A stretch of DNA of 64,000 bases from Ancylomarina euxina (GTDB taxonomy: Bacteria > Bacteroidota > Bacteroidia > Bacteroidales > Marinifilaceae). A model generated the notes under the pieces. The model did not search any database, was not told where the DNA came from, and worked only from the letters and a program-made list of their open reading frames with translations. Of this stretch, positions 27,520-38,000 are shown piece after piece. Position numbers and translations under genes: made by a program. Position 1 is the first letter of the stretch; each line of letters starts with the position of its first letter. The DNA lies in NCBI RefSeq assembly GCF_003863355.1, contig NZ_QQWG01000018.1, positions 29,583-93,582 of the forward strand, given 5' to 3'.

Positions 27520-29037
27520 TTATTCTGCCTTAAGATTCCACCAAATCTTCTCAAGAAGATCCGCTTTTTGAGCTGGAGCATTAACATTACGAGTTAATAC
27601 AGCCTGAGGATAAATTGGTGATGAAGGTAATTTTGCATTCGTTTTAGCTCTACCAGCTACAGAAATCGTTAATGATCCAACTGGGAAATTTAGAAAAGCA
27701 TCAGCACGGTCCTTACGAATATCGATAAGGTTTACTGCTGGGTACTTTGTTCTGTTACGCTCTAAGAATGACTCGATATGCTGGTAGTTAGCATTTGCCA
27801 CCCATTTCTGCATCGCAATCTGCTTAATGCCTTCTTCAACAGAACCATTAACCCAAGTTGCATAACCTGTTGTAATGATATCATTAGCTAAACCACCATG
27901 TTGAGCAAGAGAGGCTTCAACCCCAAGATCATAATATTCTTTTGCTTTAGCATTATTACCCGCACGAGCATAAGCCTCAGCAATAAAGAAATTAATCTCC
28001 CATGTTGACATGATTATTAAATCCATATCAGCCTTAAAATTAGGCTGGCTATAACTTTCAGAATCATCAGCTGTTCCATTTCCATCAGAATCTTCAGAAG
28101 AATCAAAGTCTCCTACAAAAGCACCAAGATGAGAACCACCTTTCTTAACAAATAACTCATCAAGACGAGGGTCATTATTTGTATTCAGGTAATCAAGGAA
28201 ATTCTTTGATGCAATAACATTTGTTGATAAGTTATTAGCTCCACCTTCTTGGAATTCTCTCATTGGGTGACGTTTACCTTCCTGTCCATCAGACCATGTA
28301 GAACCGTCTATTTTTGCACTTGAAGAAATAAAGCTTGAAGCTTCGATAAAACTTACAACAGCTGCATTATCATAGCTTGAAGTTTCTGAAAGACGCATCA
28401 TCAATTTCAACTTAAGTGAAGTTGCGAAAGCTTTCCATGCAGTCAAATTTCCTGCATACACGAAATCATAATTCTTATCAAGAGTAGAACCTGAAAGATC
28501 TGTAGCAATCAATGCATCTACTCTTACAAGTAAATCAGCATAGATAGCGCTTCCTTCATCAAATTTTGGTGAATCAATTCCTTCATTCCCTTTAAGAGCT
28601 TCGAAATAAGGCACAGAACCCCATACATCGGTCATGATTTGCCAAGAGAAAATTGAAAGAGCTTCAGCAACAAAATAAGTTCCCTTATTAGTAGACTCAG
28701 CAGAAACAGTTTTCATTCTTTCTAAATCATTCAACACACCAGCAGTTAACTCATTATAAGCATTACCGAAACTAGTTTCCTGATATTCGCATAAAGATTT
28801 AAATTGAGAAGCAGAATAAGCTTGAGTCCAATACTGTCCCCAAAATCCACCACCAAATCCGAAATCCCACCCCATAAGCTGATTGGCTAATCCAATTTCA
28901 GCAGCTGGTAATACAACTTTTGCATCAGGAATCTCACGTAACATGTTAGGATCCTCGTTAATATCTAGATAGTTATCACAGCCCCAACTAAAAAGGGTTA
29001 GGCAAGCAAGTGATACTGTTATTAATTTATGTTTCAT
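27520..29037 (-). CDS. SusD/RagB family lipoprotein (SusD-like_2 type, locus 2)
   Basis: A 505-residue ligand-binding lipoprotein with lipobox LFSWGC (Cys20) followed by DNYLDINEDPN, the usual SusD-like_2 start. Further marks are WGQYWTQAYSASQFKSLCEY (about 68-87), FVAEALSIFSWQIMTDVWGS, and KWVANANYQHIESFLERNRT near the C-terminus. It starts 13 bases after the susC stop codon and is followed by two small lipoprotein genes, so four genes form one operon. This family branch is often tied to peptide uptake. Confidence 0.92.
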   Translation of the reverse strand: MKHKLITVSLACLTLFSWGCDNYLDINEDPNMLREIPDAKVVLPAAEIGLANQLMGWDFGFGGGFWGQYWTQAYSASQFKSLCEYQETSFGNAYNELTAGVLNDLERMKTVSAESTNKGTYFVAEALSIFSWQIMTDVWGSVPYFEALKGNEGIDSPKFDEGSAIYADLLVRVDALIATDLSGSTLDKNYDFVYAGNLTAWKAFATSLKLKLMMRLSETSSYDNAAVVSFIEASSFISSSAKIDGSTWSDGQEGKRHPMREFQEGGANNLSTNVIASKNFLDYLNTNNDPRLDELFVKKGGSHLGAFVGDFDSSEDSDGNGTADDSESYSQPNFKADMDLIIMSTWEINFFIAEAYARAGNNAKAKEYYDLGVEASLAQHGGLANDIITTGYATWVNGSVEEGIKQIAMQKWVANANYQHIESFLERNRTKYPAVNLIDIRKDRADAFLNFPVGSLTISVAGRAKTNAKLPSSPIYPQAVLTRNVNAPAQKADLLEKIWWNLKAE

Positions 29038-29050
29038 AGTTCTTTTTTGT

Positions 29051-32000
29051 TTACAAAGTAAAAGTTAATCCAAAAGTGTAAAACTCATTGCTAGGTCCAG
29101 CACCATACTCACCGAATTTTGCTCTAACATCATTACCAAAAGTTGTTGTTTCTGGATCGATGTAAACATTTTCAGCTGGTGTCCACAATAGAATATTACT
29201 AGCACTCAATGATAAGCTAACAGCACTAACATGTAATCTTTCACAAAAGTTTTTCGATAATGAATAAGAAAGGTTTACATTTCTTAGTTTCAAGTATGAA
29301 CGATCGATAATGTTATCTGCATCGCCATCGAATCCACCACCATCACCATAAAATTTATGCAAAGCAGTAGGATCAACTGGTGTTGTATTTTCAACATAAC
29401 CACCTCTACCATCTGAAACTACAGAGTTAGGAACTAAGAAGGTTTTTCTATCATTCAATACAGATTCTGTCGAAGCACCTGTCCAATGTAAATAGTCCTT
29501 AGTATAAGAATACATATAACCTCCGTAACGGAAATCTAGAGTTGCTCCCAATGTAAATCCTTTATATGAAAAGGTATTAGTTAAACCCATTCTGTATTTC
29601 TCATTGATATCTTTACCGATAAATTCTGTTTCTGTTGTTGGCTGTGGGTTTCCACTACCATCAACTACAGTTTTCATTACACCGTCGATTTCAACTTTCT
29701 TAACTGCAGCAATCTTGAATTGCCCCATAGCCTTACCTTCAACAGCATAAATTCCAGCACCACCGAAACCACCTAAGTATACTTCATCAACATCAAGATT
29801 TTCCATCTTGTTTCTGTTCAAAGCAACATTGTAAGAAACATCCCAAGTAAAGTTTTCTGTCTTAACAGGTGTAAAGTTTAATACAAACTCAATACCCTGA
29901 TTACGTACATCACCTAAGTTAGCCATCTGAGTTGTATAACCTGATGATGGATCTTTTGGTAGACTGGAAATCAACCCTTCAGTTAAACGATTATAATATG
30001 AGAAATCGATACCTAAACGGTTATTGAAGAACTGAGCTTCAACACCCAATTCAAATTCCTTAGTTAACTCATTTTTAAGATCTGGATTACCCAAACGGTT
30101 AGAAGCCATATATGAATTAACGCCTCCAATAGGAAATTTAAGATCGTCAATTTTTGGGTAACCTGGATTTGAAGAGAAAGCAGAAACATAACGATCGTAA
30201 ACTGAATAAGGATCAGCATCGTTACCCGTCATACCATAAGCAGCTCTAACTTTAGCAAAACTTAAGATACCCGTATCAATATCATTATATTTTAAGAAAT
30301 CAGTAATTAAGAAACTACCTGTAACACCTGGGTAGAAATAATCATTAGCTCCTGTAGGTAGAGTAGACGACCAGTCGTTACGAGCTGTAAGCGTTAAGTA
30401 AGCGTAATTTCTAAAACTGAAATCAACATTCGCATAAAGTCCGATCAATCGACGCTTCTCATTATACTGACCTGATACAGAAGGCGCTAAGCTATTACTA
30501 AGGTTGTAAAAATTAGGAATATCAATAGAATTAATACTTCCTGACAACCAGTTGTATCTTCTTTCATTTACGTTCAAACCAATAATCGCATTTAAAGTAA
30601 AATCTTCATTTAGATTTTGCTTTAAACTTGCCATTAAGTCATGATTCACTTGAGTTCTTGATCTTCTGGTCTCAGCATAACTACCTGGATTTGCAGAACT
30701 AGATCCATCATTAGGAGAACCTGGAGCAAATGCGATAATAGCAGTATGTGTTTCTGATCTTGTAGTTTCATAGTCACCACCAAAACGGTAACTCAATTTA
30801 ATATCATCCGTAAAAGCATAATCAAATTGGAATTTACCAAAAATCTTTTTCTTATCCTGCTCAGCAGCATTCTCATTCAACACATAGTAAGGGTTCACTC
30901 CATAAGGGGTGAAATAGTTATCTAGGTTATTGAATTTATTGTTATAATCTTTCAAATCGACAATAGAAATATCATTTGCAGATTCGTATAAAGATCTAAA
31001 TACAGATGTTCCCTGACCAGAAGCAACCGCTTTAGTTTTCTCAGTGCTGAAGTTAACAGAAGAACTTACAGTTAATTTTCCAGCTTTGTGAGAACCTTTA
31101 GTTGCAATGGTATATCTCTTGTATGAATCATTATCTGTTGGGATAACACCATCAACAGAGTTCTGAGACAATGACATAAAGTAGTTGGTCGTTGCATTAC
31201 CACCACTCAATGAAACTGAATTCTTAACATTTTTACCAGTCTCATAGAAATCACGTACTCTATCTTCCAAAAATACATAAGGTTTAATTTGCTGACTATT
31301 ATCAACAATATTACCCCAAACACGATCTTTTCCATCATATTCAGGACCCCAGTTACCATTTTCATCAAGAGCTCTGTGACCAGACCATCCCTGACCAAAT
31401 TGTTTTTGAACATCAGGAAGACGACCGACTTTAGAAAGCGTAACCGAACCGTTGTAAGACACTCTCATCTTACCTTCAGTATCTTTACCTGATTTAGTGG
31501 TAATCATGATAACACCATTGGCAGCACGTGAACCGTATAAAGCCGTTGCAGCTGCACCCTTCAACACAGTCATATCTGCAATATCATCAGGGTTAATCGC
31601 ATTGATACCAGAACCAAAGTCAACTTGTGAATTCAAAGCACTACCTGAACTATTTTGCTCATTGGTGATAGGTACACCATCAACAATATAAAGAGGCTGG
31701 TTATTTCCAAAAGAGGAAGCTCCACGAATCATTACATTTTGTGTAGATCCTGGTCCTGGAGCAGTTGAGATATCAACACCTGCAACTTTACCTTGAAGGG
31801 CACTCATTGGGTTAATTGCCTGAGATTTTCCAATCTCTTCACCACCTACTGAAGTAGCAGCATATCCAAGTGCTTTCTTCTCACGTGTAACACCCATAGC
31901 TGTTACAACAATTTCGTCCATACCAATTGACTCAGACTCCATCACTAAATCGATGATATTTGATTTGATTGGCATTTCAGTGGTTTTCATACCTACAAAG

Positions 32001-32224
32001 GAAAAAACCAGAATTTCCCCTAATTCTGGAACACTGATAGAATACTTACCATCAAAATCAGTAGTAGTACCAATTGTGGTTCCTTTAATAACAACAGAAA
32101 CTCCAGGGATTGATAGCCCATCATCTGCTGATGTTACTACCCCTGAAACCTCTCGAGCTTGAGCAAAGACGCTCTGCAATCCTATTAAGCATAGGATTAG
32201 CATCGAAACTAGATTTTTTTTCAT
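29051..32224 (-). CDS. SusC/RagA TonB-dependent receptor (locus 2)
   Basis: Outer-membrane importer of 1057 residues, first gene of the four-gene locus 2. A signal peptide (1-21) and CarboxypepD_reg-like domain (about 25-100) precede the plug (MIRGASSFGNNQPLYIVDG near 163; VLKGAAATALYGSRAANGV near 211) and the barrel. After about residue 105 it is clearly the most different of the three receptors, while the N-terminus remains nearly identical to them. With its SusD-like_2 partner and two lipoproteins it resembles the BT2264 receptor, whose complex was solved with bound oligopeptides, so peptide import is the leading hypothesis. Confidence 0.94.
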   Translation of the reverse strand: MKKNLVSMLILCLIGLQSVFAQAREVSGVVTSADDGLSIPGVSVVIKGTTIGTTTDFDGKYSISVPELGEILVFSFVGMKTTEMPIKSNIIDLVMESESIGMDEIVVTAMGVTREKKALGYAATSVGGEEIGKSQAINPMSALQGKVAGVDISTAPGPGSTQNVMIRGASSFGNNQPLYIVDGVPITNEQNSSGSALNSQVDFGSGINAINPDDIADMTVLKGAAATALYGSRAANGVIMITTKSGKDTEGKMRVSYNGSVTLSKVGRLPDVQKQFGQGWSGHRALDENGNWGPEYDGKDRVWGNIVDNSQQIKPYVFLEDRVRDFYETGKNVKNSVSLSGGNATTNYFMSLSQNSVDGVIPTDNDSYKRYTIATKGSHKAGKLTVSSSVNFSTEKTKAVASGQGTSVFRSLYESANDISIVDLKDYNNKFNNLDNYFTPYGVNPYYVLNENAAEQDKKKIFGKFQFDYAFTDDIKLSYRFGGDYETTRSETHTAIIAFAPGSPNDGSSSANPGSYAETRRSRTQVNHDLMASLKQNLNEDFTLNAIIGLNVNERRYNWLSGSINSIDIPNFYNLSNSLAPSVSGQYNEKRRLIGLYANVDFSFRNYAYLTLTARNDWSSTLPTGANDYFYPGVTGSFLITDFLKYNDIDTGILSFAKVRAAYGMTGNDADPYSVYDRYVSAFSSNPGYPKIDDLKFPIGGVNSYMASNRLGNPDLKNELTKEFELGVEAQFFNNRLGIDFSYYNRLTEGLISSLPKDPSSGYTTQMANLGDVRNQGIEFVLNFTPVKTENFTWDVSYNVALNRNKMENLDVDEVYLGGFGGAGIYAVEGKAMGQFKIAAVKKVEIDGVMKTVVDGSGNPQPTTETEFIGKDINEKYRMGLTNTFSYKGFTLGATLDFRYGGYMYSYTKDYLHWTGASTESVLNDRKTFLVPNSVVSDGRGGYVENTTPVDPTALHKFYGDGGGFDGDADNIIDRSYLKLRNVNLSYSLSKNFCERLHVSAVSLSLSASNILLWTPAENVYIDPETTTFGNDVRAKFGEYGAGPSNEFYTFGLTFTL

Positions 32225-32377
32225 GAATTTTTAGTTAGTGGTTAATTATTTGCCTTAATAATTGTTAAAACAAAACGATCAAAACTCCAACACCCCACAA
32301 CAAACAAAACAATCAATCATCTTAATATGCTGCAAATACGGGCTTTTGAATAAGTTTAACAATCATTAAAAGCGAAG

Positions 32378-32403
32378 CCAAAAGTGTGAAAAAAACTTAA
32401 ATC
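32378..32403 (-). promoter_or_regulatory. Conserved promoter-region box, susC locus 2
   Basis: On the minus strand this reads ATTTAAG, seven T residues, then CACACTTTTGGC, matching the box upstream of susC locus 1 at nearly every base, ~155-180 bases before the ATG. Confidence 0.6.
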
Positions 32404-32771
32404 GACAAGAAGTATTTGGATTTTCAATAACATCACTAACATAAGTTTGCTATTAATTTTACTTAAAAAACCTTTAAACCAAGAAAAAATCTATTGTATT
32501 ATGTACATGTGTAAATTCCAGCAACTTAAAACCAAAACTAGACCAACAAAAAGATAAAATACTGAAGCCAAAACCTCTAAGAAAAACTGACTAAACATTA
32601 ATAAAAGTTAATTTGTCAATAAATAAATAGATTACAATCACAAGGTCCCCATAACCTATGTAAACCACTAAATTCGACATTATAAATAAGCTAGCGTAAG
32701 TCGTAAACTAGACCAAACAATTATATTTTAATCATTAAAGCAACTAGTCCCTATTAAATAGGCACAAAAAG

Positions 32772-32804
32772 AAGTGCTATTCTCATATGGTGAGAATAAC
32801 ACTT
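32772..32804 (-). terminator. Terminator of the 228-residue secreted-protein gene
   Basis: AAGTG-TATTCTCA and TGAGAATA-CACTT pair with one mismatch around a five-base loop. On the minus strand a short T-run follows. Confidence 0.55.
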
Positions 32805-32830
32805 AAGTATTATTAAGAGGGCACAAGTTA

Positions 32831-33517
32831 CTATAGAGAGTTATAGTAATTAAAGATTTTAATCACATCAGCTTCCCTACCAAACTTTAACTTATTCTTT
32901 TTTACAAAACTCATAACATCCTCTTTTTTGTCAGAAAACAGAGCTAATATCGACTTCTTTTTGGGCTTAAAGAACTCTGCAGCATTATCATTAACACTAA
33001 CATAGAATTCTTTTTTAATAATATACTTATCCGACTCTTGAGTTTGATAACTACTAACTTCTTTAGCCTTTATAAACTTATTTGTATAATGTTTATAGAA
33101 CTTAATAGAACCGCCAGATAACAATTCTAAAAAATCCTGGGATAAAGTAGAACCGAAAACGAATTCAGAATAAACGAAAGTATGATCTCCTATTAAAATT
33201 GAATCAATTGAGGATTGATTTATGATTTTCATGATTTTCCCATCATGCTTTACATGCATTTCTTTTCCTTTTATAAAATACCTCATGGACACATTGCTAA
33301 CAACGTGCTTATCATTAAAGTATACAGTGCCATCCGTCCAATCTTTATTGACAAAAAAATCACCTTCGACATTAATCATTTTAGAAAAATTTTCGAAATG
33401 CTTTTTATTGACTTCAGAAAAAGCTGTTGTTAAACCAGAATGGACCTGTGAACGCCCAGTTTTATTAAAAACAAACAATACAAAAACAACCAGGGAAACG
33501 AGTTTTAATAATCTCAT
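32831..33517 (-). CDS. Secreted protein of unknown function
   Basis: I do not recognise this 228-residue protein. It has an N-terminal signal peptide (about 1-23, VSLVVFVLFVFNKTGRSQ) and no lipobox. The middle holds FFVNKDWTDGTVYF and MHVKHDGKIMKIINQSS-like strands, suggesting a beta-rich periplasmic or surface domain. The C-terminus is lysine-rich and probably helical (DVMSFVKKNKLKFGREADV). It lies between SusCD loci 3 and 2 with terminators on both sides, so it is a separate transcription unit. A link to SusCD function is only positional. Confidence 0.7.
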   Translation of the reverse strand: MRLLKLVSLVVFVLFVFNKTGRSQVHSGLTTAFSEVNKKHFENFSKMINVEGDFFVNKDWTDGTVYFNDKHVVSNVSMRYFIKGKEMHVKHDGKIMKIINQSSIDSILIGDHTFVYSEFVFGSTLSQDFLELLSGGSIKFYKHYTNKFIKAKEVSSYQTQESDKYIIKKEFYVSVNDNAAEFFKPKKKSILALFSDKKEDVMSFVKKNKLKFGREADVIKIFNYYNSL

Positions 33518-33557
33518 GTTATTATAATTTATTTATTGATTACTAAATAAATAAAAA

Positions 33558-33592
33558 AAAGGATTACTCAAAACAGAGTAATCCTTTTTTTT
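33558..33592 (-). terminator. Terminator of SusCD locus 3 operon
   Basis: AAAGGATTACTC and GAGTAATCCTTT form a 12-bp stem around AAAACA, with T-runs in either direction, 22 bases past the susD stop codon. Confidence 0.85.
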
Positions 33593-33613
33593 AAAATTAT
33601 AGAATCATATTAA

Positions 33614-35029
33614 TTATCTGTTATCATTTACAGTATCATCAATAAAATCATTAGCATCAATCTCAGCTTGAGGAACTGTTAAGAAGAATCTCTTATCATT
33701 TGGCTCTAAAGTAAGATTTACACGATGGTTACCATCACGTACAATACCTCTACCCAAACGCTTAGCATCAAACCACTCAACACCAATTTCAGCATAAAGT
33801 TCTTTTCTTCTTTCCAAAAGAATCTCTTCTAGCAAAGCAGCACCTGTGTTAGCAGACTTAACAGCGCTAGGATCACGATCCGATTGTAAAGCGAAAAGTA
33901 AGTTATGAGCCGTTGTCTCATCACCATTACGGAAGTTAGCTTCAGCATCAATAAGAACCATTTCAGCTTTTCTCATTAAGTGCATGTCCGAATCAAAAGC
34001 AAATACAAATTTATCAGTTATATATTGTCTGTAATCCGTAGCAGGAACTCCATAACCATTCCAAAATTCATTTCTAACATCAGTTGCAGTAAAGTTGCTT
34101 ACGAATGTATTATTACAGAACATACCGAAATAAGCATCTTGGTTGTGATCAGCAAAAGCATGAGGAGCTATATAGTAATAATTTGACTGATCAGACTGTT
34201 GATCCATACTCCACATTACCTCTGAAGCACTAAGATCATTAAATCCACCAGCATAAATAGAAGCATCTAATGCAGCAGCAGCATCACCACCATAAGCAGC
34301 GTTAGCAGCAGCTTCAACTTGATCCCAATCTTTATTTAAAGCCATTAAAATACGAGCTTTAAGACCTTGAGCAACACTTTTGTTCATGTAAGACTTATTA
34401 ATTCTACTATCTGTTAATCCAGCAACAGCATCATTAATATCTTGAATCATGAAAGCTTCATATTCTGCAGGATCAGACATAGGTCCTGCTTCTGTAACTT
34501 GCTCCTTATACAATGGAGGTGTTTGTAAACCAGAATCCTTAGAATAATACTCTAAGTACAATTGAAAATAAGCAAATGCACGTAAAGCTTTTGCTTCTGC
34601 AATAATAACTGGCTTATCAGCCTCAGCAATTGCTGTACTAGCTGTAACTTCCTTTACAATAGTATTAGCATGATTAATCATCTCATAAAAATACTGCCAA
34701 GTTACAGTTACTCTCATTTTAGATGGTGTACGATAAGTATGAGCATAGTCATATAAAAACCAAGTTGGACCAGAAATAATGTCATTAGCTTTTACAGATC
34801 TAGCATAATACATTGAGTAAACCCCACCGAAATGAGTATTTCCATCTTCGTACTGACTCCTAAACATTCTATAAATTCCAGAGAAGTATGCTTGCACCCC
34901 TTCATTCGAGCCATAAATATCTTGTGCAGTAAGCACATCGGTCGGTTTTGGATCATCAAGATAACCTGAACATCCAAATCCTCCTACCATGATAGCAAAA
35001 ATTGCTATAAGATTATATATTTTTTTCAT
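33614..35029 (-). CDS. SusD/RagB outer-membrane nutrient-binding lipoprotein (locus 3)
   Basis: A 471-residue lipoprotein with lipobox GGFGC (Cys20) followed by SGYLDDPKPTD. SusD-fold signatures include AEAKALRAFAYFQLYLEYY (about 142-160), GLKARILMALNKDWDQVEAA and MHLMRKAEMVLIDAEANF. The C-terminal LLERRKELYAEIGVEWFDAK is the RagB/SusD closing motif. It lies 17 bases after the susC gene of locus 3, as a two-gene operon. No degradative enzyme is linked to it, so its ligand cannot be assigned. Confidence 0.93.
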   Translation of the reverse strand: MKKIYNLIAIFAIMVGGFGCSGYLDDPKPTDVLTAQDIYGSNEGVQAYFSGIYRMFRSQYEDGNTHFGGVYSMYYARSVKANDIISGPTWFLYDYAHTYRTPSKMRVTVTWQYFYEMINHANTIVKEVTASTAIAEADKPVIIAEAKALRAFAYFQLYLEYYSKDSGLQTPPLYKEQVTEAGPMSDPAEYEAFMIQDINDAVAGLTDSRINKSYMNKSVAQGLKARILMALNKDWDQVEAAANAAYGGDAAAALDASIYAGGFNDLSASEVMWSMDQQSDQSNYYYIAPHAFADHNQDAYFGMFCNNTFVSNFTATDVRNEFWNGYGVPATDYRQYITDKFVFAFDSDMHLMRKAEMVLIDAEANFRNGDETTAHNLLFALQSDRDPSAVKSANTGAALLEEILLERRKELYAEIGVEWFDAKRLGRGIVRDGNHRVNLTLEPNDKRFFLTVPQAEIDANDFIDDTVNDNR

Positions 35030-35046
35030 TTCTTAATTTTTGTAGG

Positions 35047-38000
35047 TTAAAATTCTAAGTTAACACCAACTGATACAGTCTTCATAATATTTGAACGACT
35101 ATCAGTAGTTCCTGCTAAATTTTGCTCAGGATCGATACCTTTTATTGTTGAGAAAGTCAACAAATTATCAGCTTGGAAATAGAAGCGACACTTATTCAGT
35201 TTTGTCTTTTTCAAGATAGATTCTGGAAGATTATAACCAATAGTTAAAGCCTTCATTCTTAAATAGTCGTTATCAAATAAGAAACGAGTTGAAGTTCCAT
35301 TATAACTATTCTCTTCAGAAGTCAACTTAGGTGTATTTGTAATATCACCTTTCTGCTGCCAACGATTCTTAATGTCAACATGTAACTGATAACCTGGACG
35401 GTCAAGACTTCCCATTAGTCCTGCATAAGAGTAATCGTAAAGTTGTCCACCAACACTAAAGTTAAATTGAACATTTAAATCGAAATTCTTATACTTGAAA
35501 TATGAACCAAAACCTCCAGTGAAATCAGGTAAAGAAGATCCTTGGTAATAACGATCAGCTTCATCATAATCATTTGTAGTTTCTCGAGTTACATTACCTT
35601 CAGCATCTTCAACATCTGTATACCAAAGAGCTTCACCATTATCTGAATCAACTCCAGCATATTCTTTAATAAAGAAATCATACATAGATTTCCCAACTTT
35701 CCACTTCTTAGTACCACTAATAATTTCTTCTTGAGGCAACTTAGTCAACTCATTTTTGTTAGTAGAGATATTGAAAGTTGAAGTCCAGTAAACATCATCA
35801 GTATGTACATTTACAGTATTCACAATAAACTCAAAACCAGAGTTTTTAACTGTACCAATATTAGTTGTTACTTTTGTGTTACCCGTAGAAGAAGGTAAAG
35901 GCATATCAAATAATAGATCCACAGATTCCTTACTATAATACTCGAAAGAACCAGTTACTCTATTGTTGAAGAAACCATAATCAAGAGCAACATTAAACAA
36001 AGCTGTTTTCTCCCACTTGATGTTTTGATCAACGATACCACCTTGAAGAACTCCAGTGTTTTCACCATTGTTCCAACCAGTACCATAAGCTGCATAGTAT
36101 GGGAAATAACCAATACCTCTGTTATTACCTAGCTCACCATAAGAACCTCTAATTTTCAATAAGTCAATCTTATCAGCGAAACTCTTCATGAAGTTTTCAT
36201 CAGACAAAATCCAGTTAGCACCAACTGAGTAGAAAGTACCCCAACGGTTATCTTCAGAAAATCTTGAAGAACCATCTCTTCTTGCACTGAAGTCAACAAA
36301 ATAACGTTGCTTATAGTTATAATCTACACGAGCCATATAAGACTCTAGTCTTTCAGAATTAATATATCCTCCAACAGATTCAGGCACAGTACTACCAGAC
36401 ATTACTTTTACACCAGGTAAAAATCCTGTTCCTTGTGCTGATAAACGATCGTAATTATAATCGTACATTTCAGAGATTAAATCAACTGCAATTGAATGAT
36501 CTTCGAAGTCTTTCTTATAATTCAATGAGTTTGTAATTGTAGTTGTCTCAGTAATTGTTCTTTCCTGAGAAACACGACCACCTACTGAAGCAGCAGATCC
36601 AAACTTATAATGATCATATTCATTAGAATCAAATACATATCTTTCATAACCGAAATTAGTTCTAAAAGAAAGATTCTTATGTAAGTCAAGCTTAAGGAAA
36701 GTAGAAGAGAAAAGATTTGAACGCGTGTATAAAATTTCATTTAACAATGAAGACGACACTGCATTTTCACCACCTAACACAGGTCGAACAGCATTTATTG
36801 CTTGTCCACTTGCATTACCGTAGTCATACATTTTAGCATTATTTGAATCGTATTTCAAATCACCATTCGCATCTCTTTGGTAAATAGGATAAATATTAGC
36901 AACAGAGTTAGCCCACTGCATAATACTCGTGTATGAGTTACCAGATTGATTTGGGTAATTCTGAATAGATTTAGAAAAAGATGAATTAGTACCCATTTCC
37001 ATCCAGTCTCTTAACTTTGCTTTTAAGTTAATACGTCCTGAATATCTTTCAAATTCTGACTCAATAATAGCACCTTCTTGCTTAAGGTAGTTACCATTAA
37101 TAAAGTAAACAACATTATCACTACTACCATTAACACTTAAATCATACTCATTATAGAATGCATTATCATTTGATAAAGCATCATACCAATCAGAATCATA
37201 TTTAAGGTTTGCTCCAGATACAATTTCACCATCTGCTCCAACTGGGTTTGCAGTATCATATGGGTTGTAACCAAGATTTGTAATCAAACTATTAGTTGCT
37301 GTTTGCCCAGCAGTTGCAGCATCAGCACCACCAGTAATTGCACCGTTCCTAAGAGCTTCCCAAGAATACTTCATATAATCTTCAGCACCAACATAGTCAT
37401 ATAAATCAACAGCAGCATTAGAAACACCAGCTCTTGCATTAATAGAGATAGTTGCATCTTTCTTAACATACTTACCTCCTTTAGTTGTTATCAAGATAAC
37501 ACCATTAGAGGCTCTTGAACCATATAATGCAGATGCAGAAGCATCTTTCAAAACATTAATAGTCTCAATCTGAGAAGAACTGATTGAGTTTAAGTTACCT
37601 GAAAATACAACACCATCAACAACAATTAGTGGATCAGCAGAAGCATTCACAGAACCAACACCTCTAATACGAATCGTTGGATTCTCACCAGGCTGTCCAC
37701 CAGACGTTAAAATATTAACACCAGGAGCAGCACCTTGAATTGAACTAATAGGAGAAACAGCAATTTGATTTTCCAAAACCTCAGCCCCAACACTAGTTAC
37801 AGCACCAGTAAGTGCTCTCTTATTCTTGGTACCATAAGCTACAACAACGACTTCATCCACACCAATTGACTCAGACTCCATTACCATATTGATAACATTA
37901 GAAGTAATTGCTACCTCTATTTTTTTCATCCCTACAGCTGAAAAGACAAGAATCTTTCCATCAGCAGGAACACTAATAGAATACTTCCCATCGAAATCAG

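Larger units (their letters stand above)
32225..32830. other. Upstream region of SusCD locus 2
   Basis: A 606-base AT-rich spacer with the shared start-proximal leader (32225-32247), the shared box (32378-32403) and the hairpin at 32772-32804. I see no gene in the remainder. Confidence 0.5.

Noticed and set aside
33222..33527. 101-codon plus-strand open frame over the unknown secreted protein gene
   Set aside because: Complement of a better-supported gene with signal peptide and terminators.
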